Assembly: GCA_045118155.1 (NCBI GenBank)
Contig: JBGUXS010000048.1
Coordinates: forward strand, 1-17,761
DNA length: 17,761 bases
DNA from: JBGUXS01 sp045118155
Lineage (GTDB): Bacteria > Pseudomonadota > Alphaproteobacteria > CAAHEQ01 > UBA3637
Direction: 5' to 3'
Each line of letters starts with the position of its first letter. The stretch's first letter is position 1. The notes under the pieces are model-generated. The model did no database searches. It had not been told where the DNA came from and saw only the letters and a program-made list of their open reading frames with translations. Positions 5,245 to 13,151 of the stretch are shown here, one piece after another. A program made the translations under genes and the position numbers.

Positions 5245-6039
5245 TTATTCCGCCTTTACCTGCATATGAATAGGTCCTTTGGCAGACCCAGCCACAAATT
5301 GCCGCACATAGGGATTATCTGTTTTTTCTAGCTCTTTTGTGGTTCCTACCCAAATAATTTTCCCTTGATACAGCATCGCAATTCTATCGGCAATCTTACG
5401 GGCCGAATTCATATCATGTGTAATGGTCAGCGCCGTAGCCCCCATTTTTTGCACGGTATCTTTAATCAAATCATTAATCACATCTGACATAATCGGGTCC
5501 AGGCCGGTTGTTGGTTCATCAAAGAAAATAATAGCCGGATCCGTTGCGATGGCCCGGGCTAAGCCCACCCGTTTTTTCATGCCCCCCGATAAATCCGCCG
5601 GATACACATGCGCCACATCTGCCCCCAGCCCCACTTGTGCCAATTTTTGCAAGGCAATTTTATAGGCGACCTCTTTCGTCATCCCTTTTTTTTGCAATAA
5701 GGCAAAGGCCACATTTTCCCAAACGCTGAGGCTGTCAAACAACGCCGCCCCTTGGAACAACATTCCAATTTGACCGATCAGGGCCTCTCGTTCCTTCTTA
5801 GGGGTCTTTAAAATACTTTTACCATCAATCAGGACCTCCCCACTTTCGGGGGTTAATAAGCCCAAAATACATTTTAAGGTGACGGATTTACCCGTTCCCG
5901 ACCCCCCAATAATAACCAAAGATTCGCCTTGATGCACCTGTAAGTCCACCCCATCCAAGACTTTCTTTTTCCCAAACGCCTTATGGACATCTTTCAATTC
6001 CATTTTTAAAGGGGCATCTTCTTTTTTTGAAAAAAACAT
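5245..6039 (-). CDS. mlaF: Lipid-transport ABC ATPase MlaF (YrbF/Ttg2A type)
   Basis: 264 residues, the usual length. Walker A GGSGTGKS (45-52), signature LSGGM (150-154), Walker B IIFFDEP with catalytic Glu175, and H-loop His208 in TITHDMN. The signature followed by KKRVGLARAIA and the TTGLDPIMSDVINDLI stretch are typical of the MlaF/Mkl branch of MCE-associated ABC ATPases. It drives MlaE to move phospholipids between the inner membrane and the periplasmic MCE carrier, keeping outer-membrane asymmetry. It starts 11 bases after the mlaE stop, with AAGGAG in the gap. No mlaD follows; a small membrane protein does. Confidence 0.93.
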   Translation of the reverse strand: MFFSKKEDAPLKMELKDVHKAFGKKKVLDGVDLQVHQGESLVIIGGSGTGKSVTLKCILGLLTPESGEVLIDGKSILKTPKKEREALIGQIGMLFQGAALFDSLSVWENVAFALLQKKGMTKEVAYKIALQKLAQVGLGADVAHVYPADLSGGMKKRVGLARAIATDPAIIFFDEPTTGLDPIMSDVINDLIKDTVQKMGATALTITHDMNSARKIADRIAMLYQGKIIWVGTTKELEKTDNPYVRQFVAGSAKGPIHMQVKAE

Positions 6040-6050
6040 GTCATGACTCC

Positions 6051-6824
6051 TTACAGATTAAAGAACACTTCCGTTAAGATATAGTTAAAGATTAAAATCA
6101 AAATGCTGGACGACACCACGGCATTGGTGGTCGCTTGCCCCACGCCTTGGGCCCCCCCTTTGGAATAAAACCCGTTATAACATCCCAACACCGCAATAAT
6201 AAACCCAAACACCGCTGATTTAATCAACCCCGAAATAATGTCCATGGGTTGTAAGTAATTCCATGTATTGGTTAAATAGCTGGTTGCGTTAAAATCAAGT
6301 TTGTAAATCCCAACCAAAAAGCCCCCACAAATACCGATAATATCCCCTAAAAACACCAAGACCGGCAACATCAATACCGCCGCCACGACCCGGGGGACAA
6401 TTAAGTATTTAAACGGATTTGTGGATAAAGTTGTTAAGGCATCTATTTGTTCGGTCACCCGCATAGTTCCCAATTCTGCCGCCATAGACGCCCCGATACG
6501 CCCCGCCACCATCAAGCCCGCCATGACCGGCGCCAGTTCCCGCGTGATGGAAATCAGCACCACCATCGCCACCGCCCCTTCGGCGGACAACCCCGAAAAG
6601 CCCGAAAACGTTTGAATCGCGATCACCATCCCCGAAAACAACGTCGTTAACGCCACCACCGGTAAGGAATAAAATCCGATATCTATCAGCAACCTGCCAC
6701 ATTGCCGATAATAAAATTTGGGGGTTAAGAATTGATACAAAATTTCGGCAACAAAAAGGGCCAACCGCCCTGCTGATTGCAAAAACCGGACAACAACCCG
6801 GCCTAACAGATTAATGAAATGCAT
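6051..6824 (-). CDS. mlaE: Lipid-transport ABC permease MlaE (YrbE type)
   Basis: 257 residues. It has the MlaE-family core: FSGMVIAIQ (about residue 63), SITRELAPVMAGLMVAGRIG (about 91-110), then ASMAAELGTMRVTEQIDAL and STNPFKYLIVPRVVA, with hydrophobic segments reaching the C-terminus. The conserved SITREL...GRIGASMAAELGTM block marks the family. An inner-membrane permease that works as a dimer with MlaF. The sequence reads like alphaproteobacterial and rickettsial YrbE, which is my main taxonomic clue. First gene of a three-gene operon, with promoter at 6849-6877 and ribosome binding site AAAGGA. The N-terminal amphipathic helix precedes the first membrane segment as usual. Confidence 0.94.
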   Translation of the reverse strand: MHFINLLGRVVVRFLQSAGRLALFVAEILYQFLTPKFYYRQCGRLLIDIGFYSLPVVALTTLFSGMVIAIQTFSGFSGLSAEGAVAMVVLISITRELAPVMAGLMVAGRIGASMAAELGTMRVTEQIDALTTLSTNPFKYLIVPRVVAAVLMLPVLVFLGDIIGICGGFLVGIYKLDFNATSYLTNTWNYLQPMDIISGLIKSAVFGFIIAVLGCYNGFYSKGGAQGVGQATTNAVVSSSILILIFNYILTEVFFNL

Positions 6825-6848
6825 CAGTTTTTCCTTTCTTTTTTTGGA

Positions 6849-6877
6849 ATTTTAGCATATTTCAATAGGTCTAGCAA
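6849..6877 (-). promoter_or_regulatory. Promoter of the mlaE-mlaF operon
   Basis: TTGCTA (6877-6872), 17 bases, TAAAAT (6854-6849) on the minus strand, with a predicted start near 6842. It begins 8 bases after the stop of the M23 gene; no terminator separates the two, so some cotranscription is possible. Confidence 0.5.
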
Positions 6878-6884
6878 GTCTAAA

Positions 6885-8324
6885 TTAACCCTTTAACGAA
6901 GGACGCCGAACCGGTACCGGGGCCGTCTTTCCAATCAAATGTTTCATATAATCCGGATGCAAGGCCTTGGCTTGTTCTTGAAAGGAATCTAAATCTTTTC
7001 CAGTTAGTTGTGCCCCCGCAATCACATGTGTATTTAACGGTTGCACCGTCTTGCCCCCTTTTAACACTTCAAAATGCAAATGAGGCCCCGTGGAACGCCC
7101 CGTAGACCCCACATAGCCAATCACATCCCCTTGTTTTACCGCCGACCCTTTTTTCAAGTTTTTGCGATACCCATTCATATGCCCATAAGCCGTTTCATAG
7201 CCATCTTTATGCTTAATTTTGATGTATTTACCATAACCCCCACGCCGCCCGATAAACGTGACTATCCCATCCCCAGCCGCCACAATTGGGGAATTTTTCG
7301 GGGCCGCTAAATCCACCCCATGATGAAAAATCGTGTACCCCAAAATTGGATGCCGCCGATTCCCATAGGGGGAAGAAACACGGGTTCTGGCTTGAACAGG
7401 TCGCTTCAATAGGGTTTTAGCGCCACTTGCCCCCGCCGGTGAATAGAAACTCGTTATCCCATTTTTCCCTTGATACGCATACCGATACAACGTCCGTTTT
7501 CCCATTTTTAACCCCACAAAACGAACTTTCTTATCCCCGATTTCAAGGCCCGAGGGCGTCAAATCACATTCATACAAAATATCAAACGTATCGCCTTTAT
7601 GGAAATCGCTATAAAAATCCACTTCCCCCGTTAAGGCATTCCGAATAGATGACACCAATTCCGCCGGCAAACCCGCCTTTTTAACCGACCCCGAAAAGGT
7701 TCGTTCAATTTCCCCTTGAATCCGGCGAACACTCTTTTCAATCGGCACGGTATGGGACACGGGCAAACACGTGCCATCTTCTTGTTCCACGACCCCCAGT
7801 GTTTGTTCCCCTTTATAGGCGACAATTCCTAAAAAATGCCCCTCTTTATCCGTAAAGACATAAAAGCTTTCCCCATTTTTGGGCGTTGCCAACGTTGTAA
7901 ATGATTCTAAAATTTCCTTTTGTTTTTCCGGCGCCACCCCTGCCCGTTTCAACAAACTTTCAAAACTTTCCTTGGCTTTCAGCTTATATGTATTGACCGA
8001 AACATCCCCCTGTTGGCACCGATTTTCTAGGGACAATAACGATGGAGGAATTAAGGCCTCTAGCCCTTTCGGGGTTTCTTCGGGGGCCGGCGTTTCAACA
8101 AACTCTTGCGGGGGAGGTGTTGTTTCCGCAGATGACCCCATTTGTCCCACATGAAAAGCAAAAAGCCCCCCGAACAGCAAAAACATCACCCCGAAAAAAG
8201 GGATGGTCAGCTTTTGGCCTAGACGGGCTTCCAATAAACGCCTTGTCTCCCCATCTTCATCCGGCGGGGGTAAAGCAATATCCCGACGAAAGACACGTTC
8301 AAAAAAATTATTCAACTTCGTCAT
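6885..8324 (-). CDS. M23-family membrane-anchored murein endopeptidase
   Basis: 479 residues. One N-terminal membrane anchor (about 41-60) puts the rest in the periplasm. A Pro/Glu linker follows, then an OapA/LysM-like region (about 108-145, TYKLKAKESFESLLKRAGV) and a middle domain typical of MepM/Csd3-like proteins. The C-terminal M23 LytM domain (about 315-430) carries the zinc motifs: HHGVD with His334 and Asp338, His382 in YGHM, and HLH with His415/His417 in GPHLHFEV. All expected ligands are present, so it should be active. Known role: cutting peptide cross-links in peptidoglycan during growth or division. I see no ribosome binding site before the ATG; the promoter at 8333-8361 puts the transcript start at or next to the start codon. 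Confidence 0.92.
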   Translation of the reverse strand: MTKLNNFFERVFRRDIALPPPDEDGETRRLLEARLGQKLTIPFFGVMFLLFGGLFAFHVGQMGSSAETTPPPQEFVETPAPEETPKGLEALIPPSLLSLENRCQQGDVSVNTYKLKAKESFESLLKRAGVAPEKQKEILESFTTLATPKNGESFYVFTDKEGHFLGIVAYKGEQTLGVVEQEDGTCLPVSHTVPIEKSVRRIQGEIERTFSGSVKKAGLPAELVSSIRNALTGEVDFYSDFHKGDTFDILYECDLTPSGLEIGDKKVRFVGLKMGKRTLYRYAYQGKNGITSFYSPAGASGAKTLLKRPVQARTRVSSPYGNRRHPILGYTIFHHGVDLAAPKNSPIVAAGDGIVTFIGRRGGYGKYIKIKHKDGYETAYGHMNGYRKNLKKGSAVKQGDVIGYVGSTGRSTGPHLHFEVLKGGKTVQPLNTHVIAGAQLTGKDLDSFQEQAKALHPDYMKHLIGKTAPVPVRRPSLKG

Positions 8325-8332
8325 TAACAGGC

Positions 8333-8361
8333 AGTCTACCGATTTTCTTTTTCCCCGTCAA
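8333..8361 (-). promoter_or_regulatory. Promoter of the M23 gene, probably leaderless
   Basis: TTGACG (8361-8356), 17 bases, TAGACT (8338-8333) on the minus strand. Only 8 bases separate the -10 from the ATG at 8324, so transcription should begin at or within a base or two of the start codon. Confidence 0.55.
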
Positions 8362-8374
8362 TAAAATTTTTGGG

Positions 8375-8404
8375 TTGACAATATCCCCTTTCATCGGGCA
8401 CAAT
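8375..8404 (+). promoter_or_regulatory. Promoter of thyX
   Basis: TTGACA (8375-8380), 18 bases, CACAAT (8399-8404). Predicted start near 8411. It is back to back with the M23 promoter: the two -35 boxes are 13 bases apart. Confidence 0.65.
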
Positions 8405-8428
8405 GAAAAGAAAAAAAAGGAGGTCTTT

Positions 8429-9061
8429 ATGGTGAAAATCGTTCCCGCCAGTTTTGAAATTTTATCCCCCTTAGATGGGGAAGCTGTTTTGCGACACATT
8501 GAACGCTGTGGCCGCACATGCTATCAATCGTTTGACAAAGCTGGGGAAGGAACGGCCATTAGGTTTGCGCAACATATCGTCAGCCGTCATCATGAATCGG
8601 TGATTGAACACGTCAGTGTGTCGGTTAAATTTATCTTAGATCGGGGGGCGACACATGAATTGGTGCGCCACCGGCTTGCCGCTTTTAGCCAAGAAAGCAC
8701 CCGCTATTGTTGTTATGCCAAAGATAAGTTTATGGGGGAAATCACGGTCATCAAGCCCGTAGAATTAAAAGAAAACACTCCCTCTTATGAGACATGGTTA
8801 AAGTCTATGCAAGAGGCCGAACACGCTTATTTAACAATGCTAGACCAAGGGGAAAAGCCCGAAACGGCGCGTTCGGTTTTGCCCACCTGTTTAAAGGCCG
8901 AAATTGTGGTCAGTGCCAATTTACGTGAATGGCGCCATATTTTCAAAATGCGCACCAGCTCTGCGGCACACCCCGATATCCGTACCCCTATGCGGGCTTT
9001 ATGTCGGGAGTTTCAACACCGCATCCCCGTCTTGTTTGACGATATCACGTGGGAAGACTAA
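8429..9061 (+). CDS. thyX: FAD-dependent thymidylate synthase ThyX
   Basis: 210 residues from the ATG at 8429, set by GGAGGT at 8419-8424 and the promoter just upstream; the open frame extends further 5' but lacks a signal there. The ThyX signature RHRxxxxxxxS is present as RHRLAAFSQES followed by TRY. Other family features are HESVIEH (about residues 53-59) and SANLREWRHIFKMRTS near the C-terminus. It methylates dUMP to dTMP using methylenetetrahydrofolate and NAD(P)H through FAD, as a homotetramer. Its presence suggests that the organism relies on ThyX rather than ThyA. The length is near the short (about 220 residue) form rather than the ~300 residue form seen in many alphaproteobacteria. 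Single-gene unit facing a convergent neighbour. Confidence 0.96.
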   Translation: MVKIVPASFEILSPLDGEAVLRHIERCGRTCYQSFDKAGEGTAIRFAQHIVSRHHESVIEHVSVSVKFILDRGATHELVRHRLAAFSQESTRYCCYAKDKFMGEITVIKPVELKENTPSYETWLKSMQEAEHAYLTMLDQGEKPETARSVLPTCLKAEIVVSANLREWRHIFKMRTSSAAHPDIRTPMRALCREFQHRIPVLFDDITWED

Positions 9062-9088
9062 GGCCTGTCTTGAACAACAAACAAGGGT

Positions 9089-9799
9089 TTAGATTTTATC
9101 AATGGCCTGTAATTCCCCGCCATGACGGCGCAACCATGAATGCGCCAAAGCCCTTGAATCCGTTAATTGTGCCACCAATGCCCAAAAACGATCTGAATGG
9201 TTCATTTCTTTTAAGTGGGCCACTTCATGGGCAACCAAATAATCCCGAACAAAATCCGGGGCCAAGGCAATTTTCCAACAAAAGCTAAGATTCCCTGTGG
9301 AAGAACAACTGCCCCAGCGTGAGGAGGTATCGCGCAAGGTTATTTTCCCCGCTTTAACCCCTAAAACAGCTGTTTTTTCTTGAACTATATATTTTAGGGC
9401 AGGTAAGGTGACCCGTTTTATATAGTCGCAGACCCGACGGTGCAAAAAGGCCTCTTCCCCCGAAACATATAATTTATTTTCTTCTTGCCAAACACCGCGT
9501 CTAGCCGCGGGTTGATGAACAATTTGAAGATCTTGTCCCAACAAAGAGATTGTCATCCCTGTTTGAAAACGGTAAGGGGCAGGTTGTTTTTTTTCTTGAC
9601 GGACAACCCAATCCCATTGGTCCTGCATAAATTGAAGTCCCCGTTTTTCAGACACGCCCCGGGGCAAAGTTAAGCGCAATCGCCCCTTTGCAAAGGACAA
9701 CTTGATGGAACGCGCCCGATCAGAAATCACAATATCCACTTCTTTTTGATTAAAAATAATTTTTTTTGAAGAACTCTTATTTTTTTGGCTAAAAAACAT
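9089..9799 (-). CDS. YgjP-like zinc metallopeptidase (DUF45)
   Basis: 236 residues, the normal family length. An N-terminal beta-rich region (SIKLSFAKGRLRLTLPRG) is followed by the family block TSSRWGSCSSTGNLSFCWKI (about 158-177) and the zinc motif HEVAH (His191, Glu192, His195), then LKEMNHSDRFW with His201 as likely third ligand. These match the YgjP/M48-like (SprT/WLM clan) metallopeptidases, whose substrates are largely unknown. No signal peptide, so cytosolic. The ATG at 9799 has no clear ribosome binding site. It converges with thyX (27 bases between stops) and diverges from the gene at 9870. Confidence 0.9.
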   Translation of the reverse strand: MFFSQKNKSSSKKIIFNQKEVDIVISDRARSIKLSFAKGRLRLTLPRGVSEKRGLQFMQDQWDWVVRQEKKQPAPYRFQTGMTISLLGQDLQIVHQPAARRGVWQEENKLYVSGEEAFLHRRVCDYIKRVTLPALKYIVQEKTAVLGVKAGKITLRDTSSRWGSCSSTGNLSFCWKIALAPDFVRDYLVAHEVAHLKEMNHSDRFWALVAQLTDSRALAHSWLRRHGGELQAIDKI

Positions 9800-9808
9800 C
9801 TTTTTTTA

Positions 9809-9836
9809 TTGACCCATGTTGTTTTTTTCTTATACT
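9809..9836 (+). promoter_or_regulatory. Promoter of the acidic membrane-protein gene
   Basis: TTGACC (9809-9814), 16 bases, TATACT (9831-9836). Predicted start near 9843, about 27 bases before the ATG at 9870. Confidence 0.6.
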
Positions 9837-9869
9837 AGGGCAGTATAGGGGACAAAAAGGGGGAACACA

Positions 9870-10697
9870 ATGAATTTTTTAAAACAACTGATAATGAAAC
9901 TGATTGCCTTTTTCTTTTGGGGGATCTTTTACATAATTGCCTTTTGGGTTTTGGTATGGTTTCTCTTAGGCATTGATGTTTTGCAAGGGTTTGGCTTGCT
10001 TGAAAAAACATGGCCAGTGCGTGTCCAACAATTTTCAAACATAACATCTTACCTTACTCAAAAAAAGGCACAGGTATTCCCTAAGGAACAGATGCCATCG
10101 CCTGTTAGTGCCGAAGAAACAACTGAGGCCCCTGAACAAGTTAAAGAAGAAGCCATTGTTCAAGTTAAAACAACCGTTACCGAACCCTTAGCGCCTTCCC
10201 CTGTTCCTTCAGAACCGGCCGTTGAAGAAGAGGGGCCAAGTGTTGAAGAACAAGGGACAGAACCGATGCCAGAACCCGTAGATTCTGTTCAAGAACAAGA
10301 ACCTGTGGCCGATGTTGAATCGGCAGAACCCGAAGTGATTGCAACCGAAGCTGTGGTTATTGATACCCCTGTTCCTTTACCTGGGGAAACGGCTGAAATT
10401 TCTGTGGAAATACCCCAAGAAGAATTAGTGGTTGAACCGATAGCAGAAACACCACCAGCGGAATCACAACTTGCCCCTACCGAGGGGGTACCGGCTGAAC
10501 CGACAGAACCTGCCAACCCAGTTGCAGAACCGGCAGAACCAGAAGCGGCCCCTGCCCCAGAAGCCAAGGTTTTTCCAGATGATGTCTTACCTTTATTGCC
10601 AGAAGATGACAATCAGATAGCGATGCCAAAAGAAACAGGGGCCCCTGAAAATCAGACGGTTATCAATCCAGGAACGTTGGCCGAAAAGCAAGAATAG
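9870..10697 (+). CDS. Single-pass membrane protein with acidic Pro/Glu/Ala-rich tail
   Basis: 275 residues from an ATG preceded by AAGGGGG. An N-terminal hydrophobic segment (about 8-35, rich in Phe, Trp and Ile) is followed by ~50 residues of ordinary sequence and then about 190 residues dominated by Glu, Pro, Ala and Val with irregular PAEPxEP-like units and very few basic residues. That part should be disordered and strongly acidic. No catalytic motif and no recognised family. TonB-like and FtsN-like proteins share the anchor-plus-Pro-rich plan, but TonB spacers are usually Pro/Lys as well as Pro/Glu and no folded C-terminal domain is visible here. Single gene with its own promoter and a strong terminator (10719-10747). 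Repeats this compositionally biased usually evolve fast. Confidence 0.88.
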   Translation: MNFLKQLIMKLIAFFFWGIFYIIAFWVLVWFLLGIDVLQGFGLLEKTWPVRVQQFSNITSYLTQKKAQVFPKEQMPSPVSAEETTEAPEQVKEEAIVQVKTTVTEPLAPSPVPSEPAVEEEGPSVEEQGTEPMPEPVDSVQEQEPVADVESAEPEVIATEAVVIDTPVPLPGETAEISVEIPQEELVVEPIAETPPAESQLAPTEGVPAEPTEPANPVAEPAEPEAAPAPEAKVFPDDVLPLLPEDDNQIAMPKETGAPENQTVINPGTLAEKQE

Positions 10698-10718
10698 GAA
10701 CTCCTTTTCTTCATCTAG

Positions 10719-10747
10719 AACGGTCCTTTCACAAAAAGGGCCGTTTT
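10719..10747 (+). terminator. Intrinsic terminator after the acidic protein gene
   Basis: AACGGTCCTTT (10719-10729) and AAAGGGCCGTT (10735-10745) form an 11-pair stem with one G-U, followed by a T-rich stretch. On the minus strand the same stem lacks a T run, so it may only weakly end the atp operon transcript arriving from the other side. Confidence 0.85.
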
Positions 10748-10767
10748 TATATTTTTCCCAACCATAT

Positions 10768-11643
10768 CTATAAATACACTGGGTCAAGGGGGGCTTGCAT
10801 TTTCTTTTTCAGCACCTCGGCCCCGGACACAATATCTATCAATTCTTCGGTGATAACATTTTGACGTTCTTGTTGGTATAACAAGTTCACATTTTCTAAT
10901 TCTTCGGTAATATTCTTTTCGGCCTGTTGCATCGCCAACATTCTTTGGTGATGTTCGGCAACTTGCGACGCCACCAGGGCTTTTAACAAACGCATTTTTA
11001 AATACTCCCCCCTTAAATGCATCCACACTTTTTGGGCCTCTGGCACCAAAGGCACCCCCCGTCCCCAGGGCGTTTTTAAGGCCGCTTCACGCACATTTTT
11101 AGGGAAAGGCAACAACTCACGCATCACCAATTTTTCTTGGCCTTTATCGGCTAAACGGCGATAAAACACCACCACTTTTTGTCCCTTTGTTTGCACAAAC
11201 GTTTCCATGTGATGCACAATTTCTGACAAGAAAATAGAAAATTCTTTCATAGCCCCGGCTGATGGATACACCGCCAATGGCTTGGGAAAATAAGGGGTTA
11301 ACCTGCGCCCAACCAACAAATAGCTGACCTTTGCAGCCGACGCATTAGCCAACACGAATGCGGCCACTTCCTTGTTAAATCCCCCGACAAGGCCTGTATC
11401 TGTCCCCAATACAATCGCAAGAGTTTGCCCACTTTCCATATCCATTTTGGGGAAACTTTCTGGGGGCAAATAAGGGGCCACGGCTTGCAAAGCAAGATGT
11501 AAATTGCGCTGATATCCTGCCAATTTCTGGGTCATTTTTTCATACGTACCCAATTGGACGGATGACAACATTTTCATCATTTCCACAACCTCTTTCAAAT
11601 CGGTCATGATTTTTAGTTTTTTTTGCAAGGCCTCTAAGGTCAT
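10768..11643 (-). CDS. atpG: N-type F-ATPase gamma subunit
   Basis: 291 residues, last gene of the operon. The N-terminal helix begins MTLEALQKKLKIMTDLKEVV, and the C-terminal helix contains NVITEELIDIVSGAEVLKKK, the usual gamma signature region. These two helices form the central shaft that turns inside the alpha3beta3 head. The opening MTLEAL is typical of N-ATPase gamma subunits. The ATG overlaps the atpA stop (ATGA), with AAGGAG just upstream, so translation is coupled. Stop TAG at 10768. Confidence 0.95.
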   Translation of the reverse strand: MTLEALQKKLKIMTDLKEVVEMMKMLSSVQLGTYEKMTQKLAGYQRNLHLALQAVAPYLPPESFPKMDMESGQTLAIVLGTDTGLVGGFNKEVAAFVLANASAAKVSYLLVGRRLTPYFPKPLAVYPSAGAMKEFSIFLSEIVHHMETFVQTKGQKVVVFYRRLADKGQEKLVMRELLPFPKNVREAALKTPWGRGVPLVPEAQKVWMHLRGEYLKMRLLKALVASQVAEHHQRMLAMQQAEKNITEELENVNLLYQQERQNVITEELIDIVSGAEVLKKKMQAPLDPVYL

Positions 11644-13151
11644 TTCATCTCCTTTTCCAAGGCATTTTGAAAGGCGTTGACAAGTTTTTCCCGTACCCCA
11701 GCGGTCAATTTTTCTTTTTTATCTTCCCATGCTTTGGCGGTCCTTAGAAACTTTTGATGGAACGTTTTTAAAATGATATATTGCGCTTTAGAAATATCGG
11801 TTTCTGGCACATCGTCCAACACCCCTTCTTCCACCGCCACCCATACGGCGATTTGGTCAGCGACGGGCATAGGTTCATATTGGGGTTGTGCCATAATTGC
11901 CCGAATCACTTGTCCCCGTTTCAATTGTTTTGTTGTGGCTTCATCTAAGGTTGTTCCAAATTTAGCAAAAGATTCTAATTCTTCAAATTGCGCATAGAAT
12001 AATTTTAACGCCCCGACCAAAGAACGATAGGCGGGAATTTGGGCATCTCCGCCAACACGCGAAACAGATCGGCCTGTATCCACGGCGGGGAATTGTCCTT
12101 TTTGAAACAGGGGCGTAGATAAATAAATTTGACCATCTGTAATAGAAATAATATTGGTGGGAATATAGGCCGAAATATTCCCCGCTTCGGTAGAAACAAT
12201 CGGTAAAGCCGTCAAACTGCCGCCCCCTAACTTAGCATTTAAATGGGTAGCCCGTTCTAGCAACCTAGCATGCAAATAGAAAATATCCCCTGGATAGGCT
12301 TCCCGTCCTGGGGGCGTTTTTAATAATAATGACAGTTGCCGATACGCCCTAGCATGCGCCGTTAAGTCGTCATAGATAACAAGGACATCTTTCCCCTGTT
12401 CCATAAAATATTCCCCGATACTGGTGGCGGCATAGGGGGCAATATATTGCAACCCCGCTTCGTCTTTACCATCAGCCACCACCACAACACTTTGTTCAAA
12501 AACCCCACTTTTTTTTAGGGTTTCAATCACATGAGCGGTACTAGAAGCGCGTTGACCAATGGCGCAATAAATACAAATCACATCTGTCCCAGCTTGGTTT
12601 AACATTGTGTCCAGCGCAATAGCGGTCTTTCCTGTTTGTCTATCCCCCAAAATTAATTCCCGTTGCCCCCGCCCAATAGGGGTAAAGGCATCAATGACTT
12701 TTAACCCCGTCTGCAAAGGGGCTTGCACGGGGGCCCTATCCATAATTGCCACCGCTGGTCGTTCCACGGGCAAGCGTTTATTTCCCGGCACGCCCCCTAA
12801 TCCATCCAACGGTTCCCCCAAAGGATTAATCACCCGTCCCAAAACCCCAGACCCCACAGGGACATCCAAAATACGTCCTGTGCGATGGGCTTTATCCCCT
12901 GCTTTCAAAGGGGTTGGCGGGGTTAAAAACACAACCCCAACATGGGTAGGACTTAGGGTATGAACCATCCCCAAAACGTTTTCTTTAAACATCACCAATT
13001 CGTTCAACCCCACACCCGATAATCCCGTGACTTCGGCCGTCCCAGATGATAAACTTTGAATTACGCTGACTTCCCGTAAGGTCGGTTTTTTCTGAGCTTT
13101 TAAGCCCGTTTCTAACACTTTTTTTGTTTGTTGAGCCATTGTTTTAAACAT
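11640..13151 (-). CDS. atpA: N-type F-ATPase alpha subunit
   Basis: 503 residues from the ATG at 13151. An ATG two codons earlier (13157) touches the GGAGG at 13162-13158 and is too close; the one at 13151 is 6 bases away and overlaps the atpF stop by eight bases. Domains: beta-barrel (to about 80), nucleotide-binding domain with P-loop GDRQTGKT (169-176), the arginine-finger motif SVSRVGG, and a C-terminal helical domain. The non-catalytic subunit of the F1 head; its Arg completes the beta catalytic site. The family's usual N-terminal extension, which contacts the delta subunit, is divergent here, fitting an enzyme without a separate delta gene. Confidence 0.96.
   Translation of the reverse strand: MFKTMAQQTKKVLETGLKAQKKPTLREVSVIQSLSSGTAEVTGLSGVGLNELVMFKENVLGMVHTLSPTHVGVVFLTPPTPLKAGDKAHRTGRILDVPVGSGVLGRVINPLGEPLDGLGGVPGNKRLPVERPAVAIMDRAPVQAPLQTGLKVIDAFTPIGRGQRELILGDRQTGKTAIALDTMLNQAGTDVICIYCAIGQRASSTAHVIETLKKSGVFEQSVVVVADGKDEAGLQYIAPYAATSIGEYFMEQGKDVLVIYDDLTAHARAYRQLSLLLKTPPGREAYPGDIFYLHARLLERATHLNAKLGGGSLTALPIVSTEAGNISAYIPTNIISITDGQIYLSTPLFQKGQFPAVDTGRSVSRVGGDAQIPAYRSLVGALKLFYAQFEELESFAKFGTTLDEATTKQLKRGQVIRAIMAQPQYEPMPVADQIAVWVAVEEGVLDDVPETDISKAQYIILKTFHQKFLRTAKAWEDKKEKLTAGVREKLVNAFQNALEKEMK

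Noticed and set aside
8042..8428. 5' extension of thyX
   Set aside because: It lies over the M23 gene and the thyX promoter; the extra sequence does not resemble ThyX and the GGAGGT site fixes the start at 8429.
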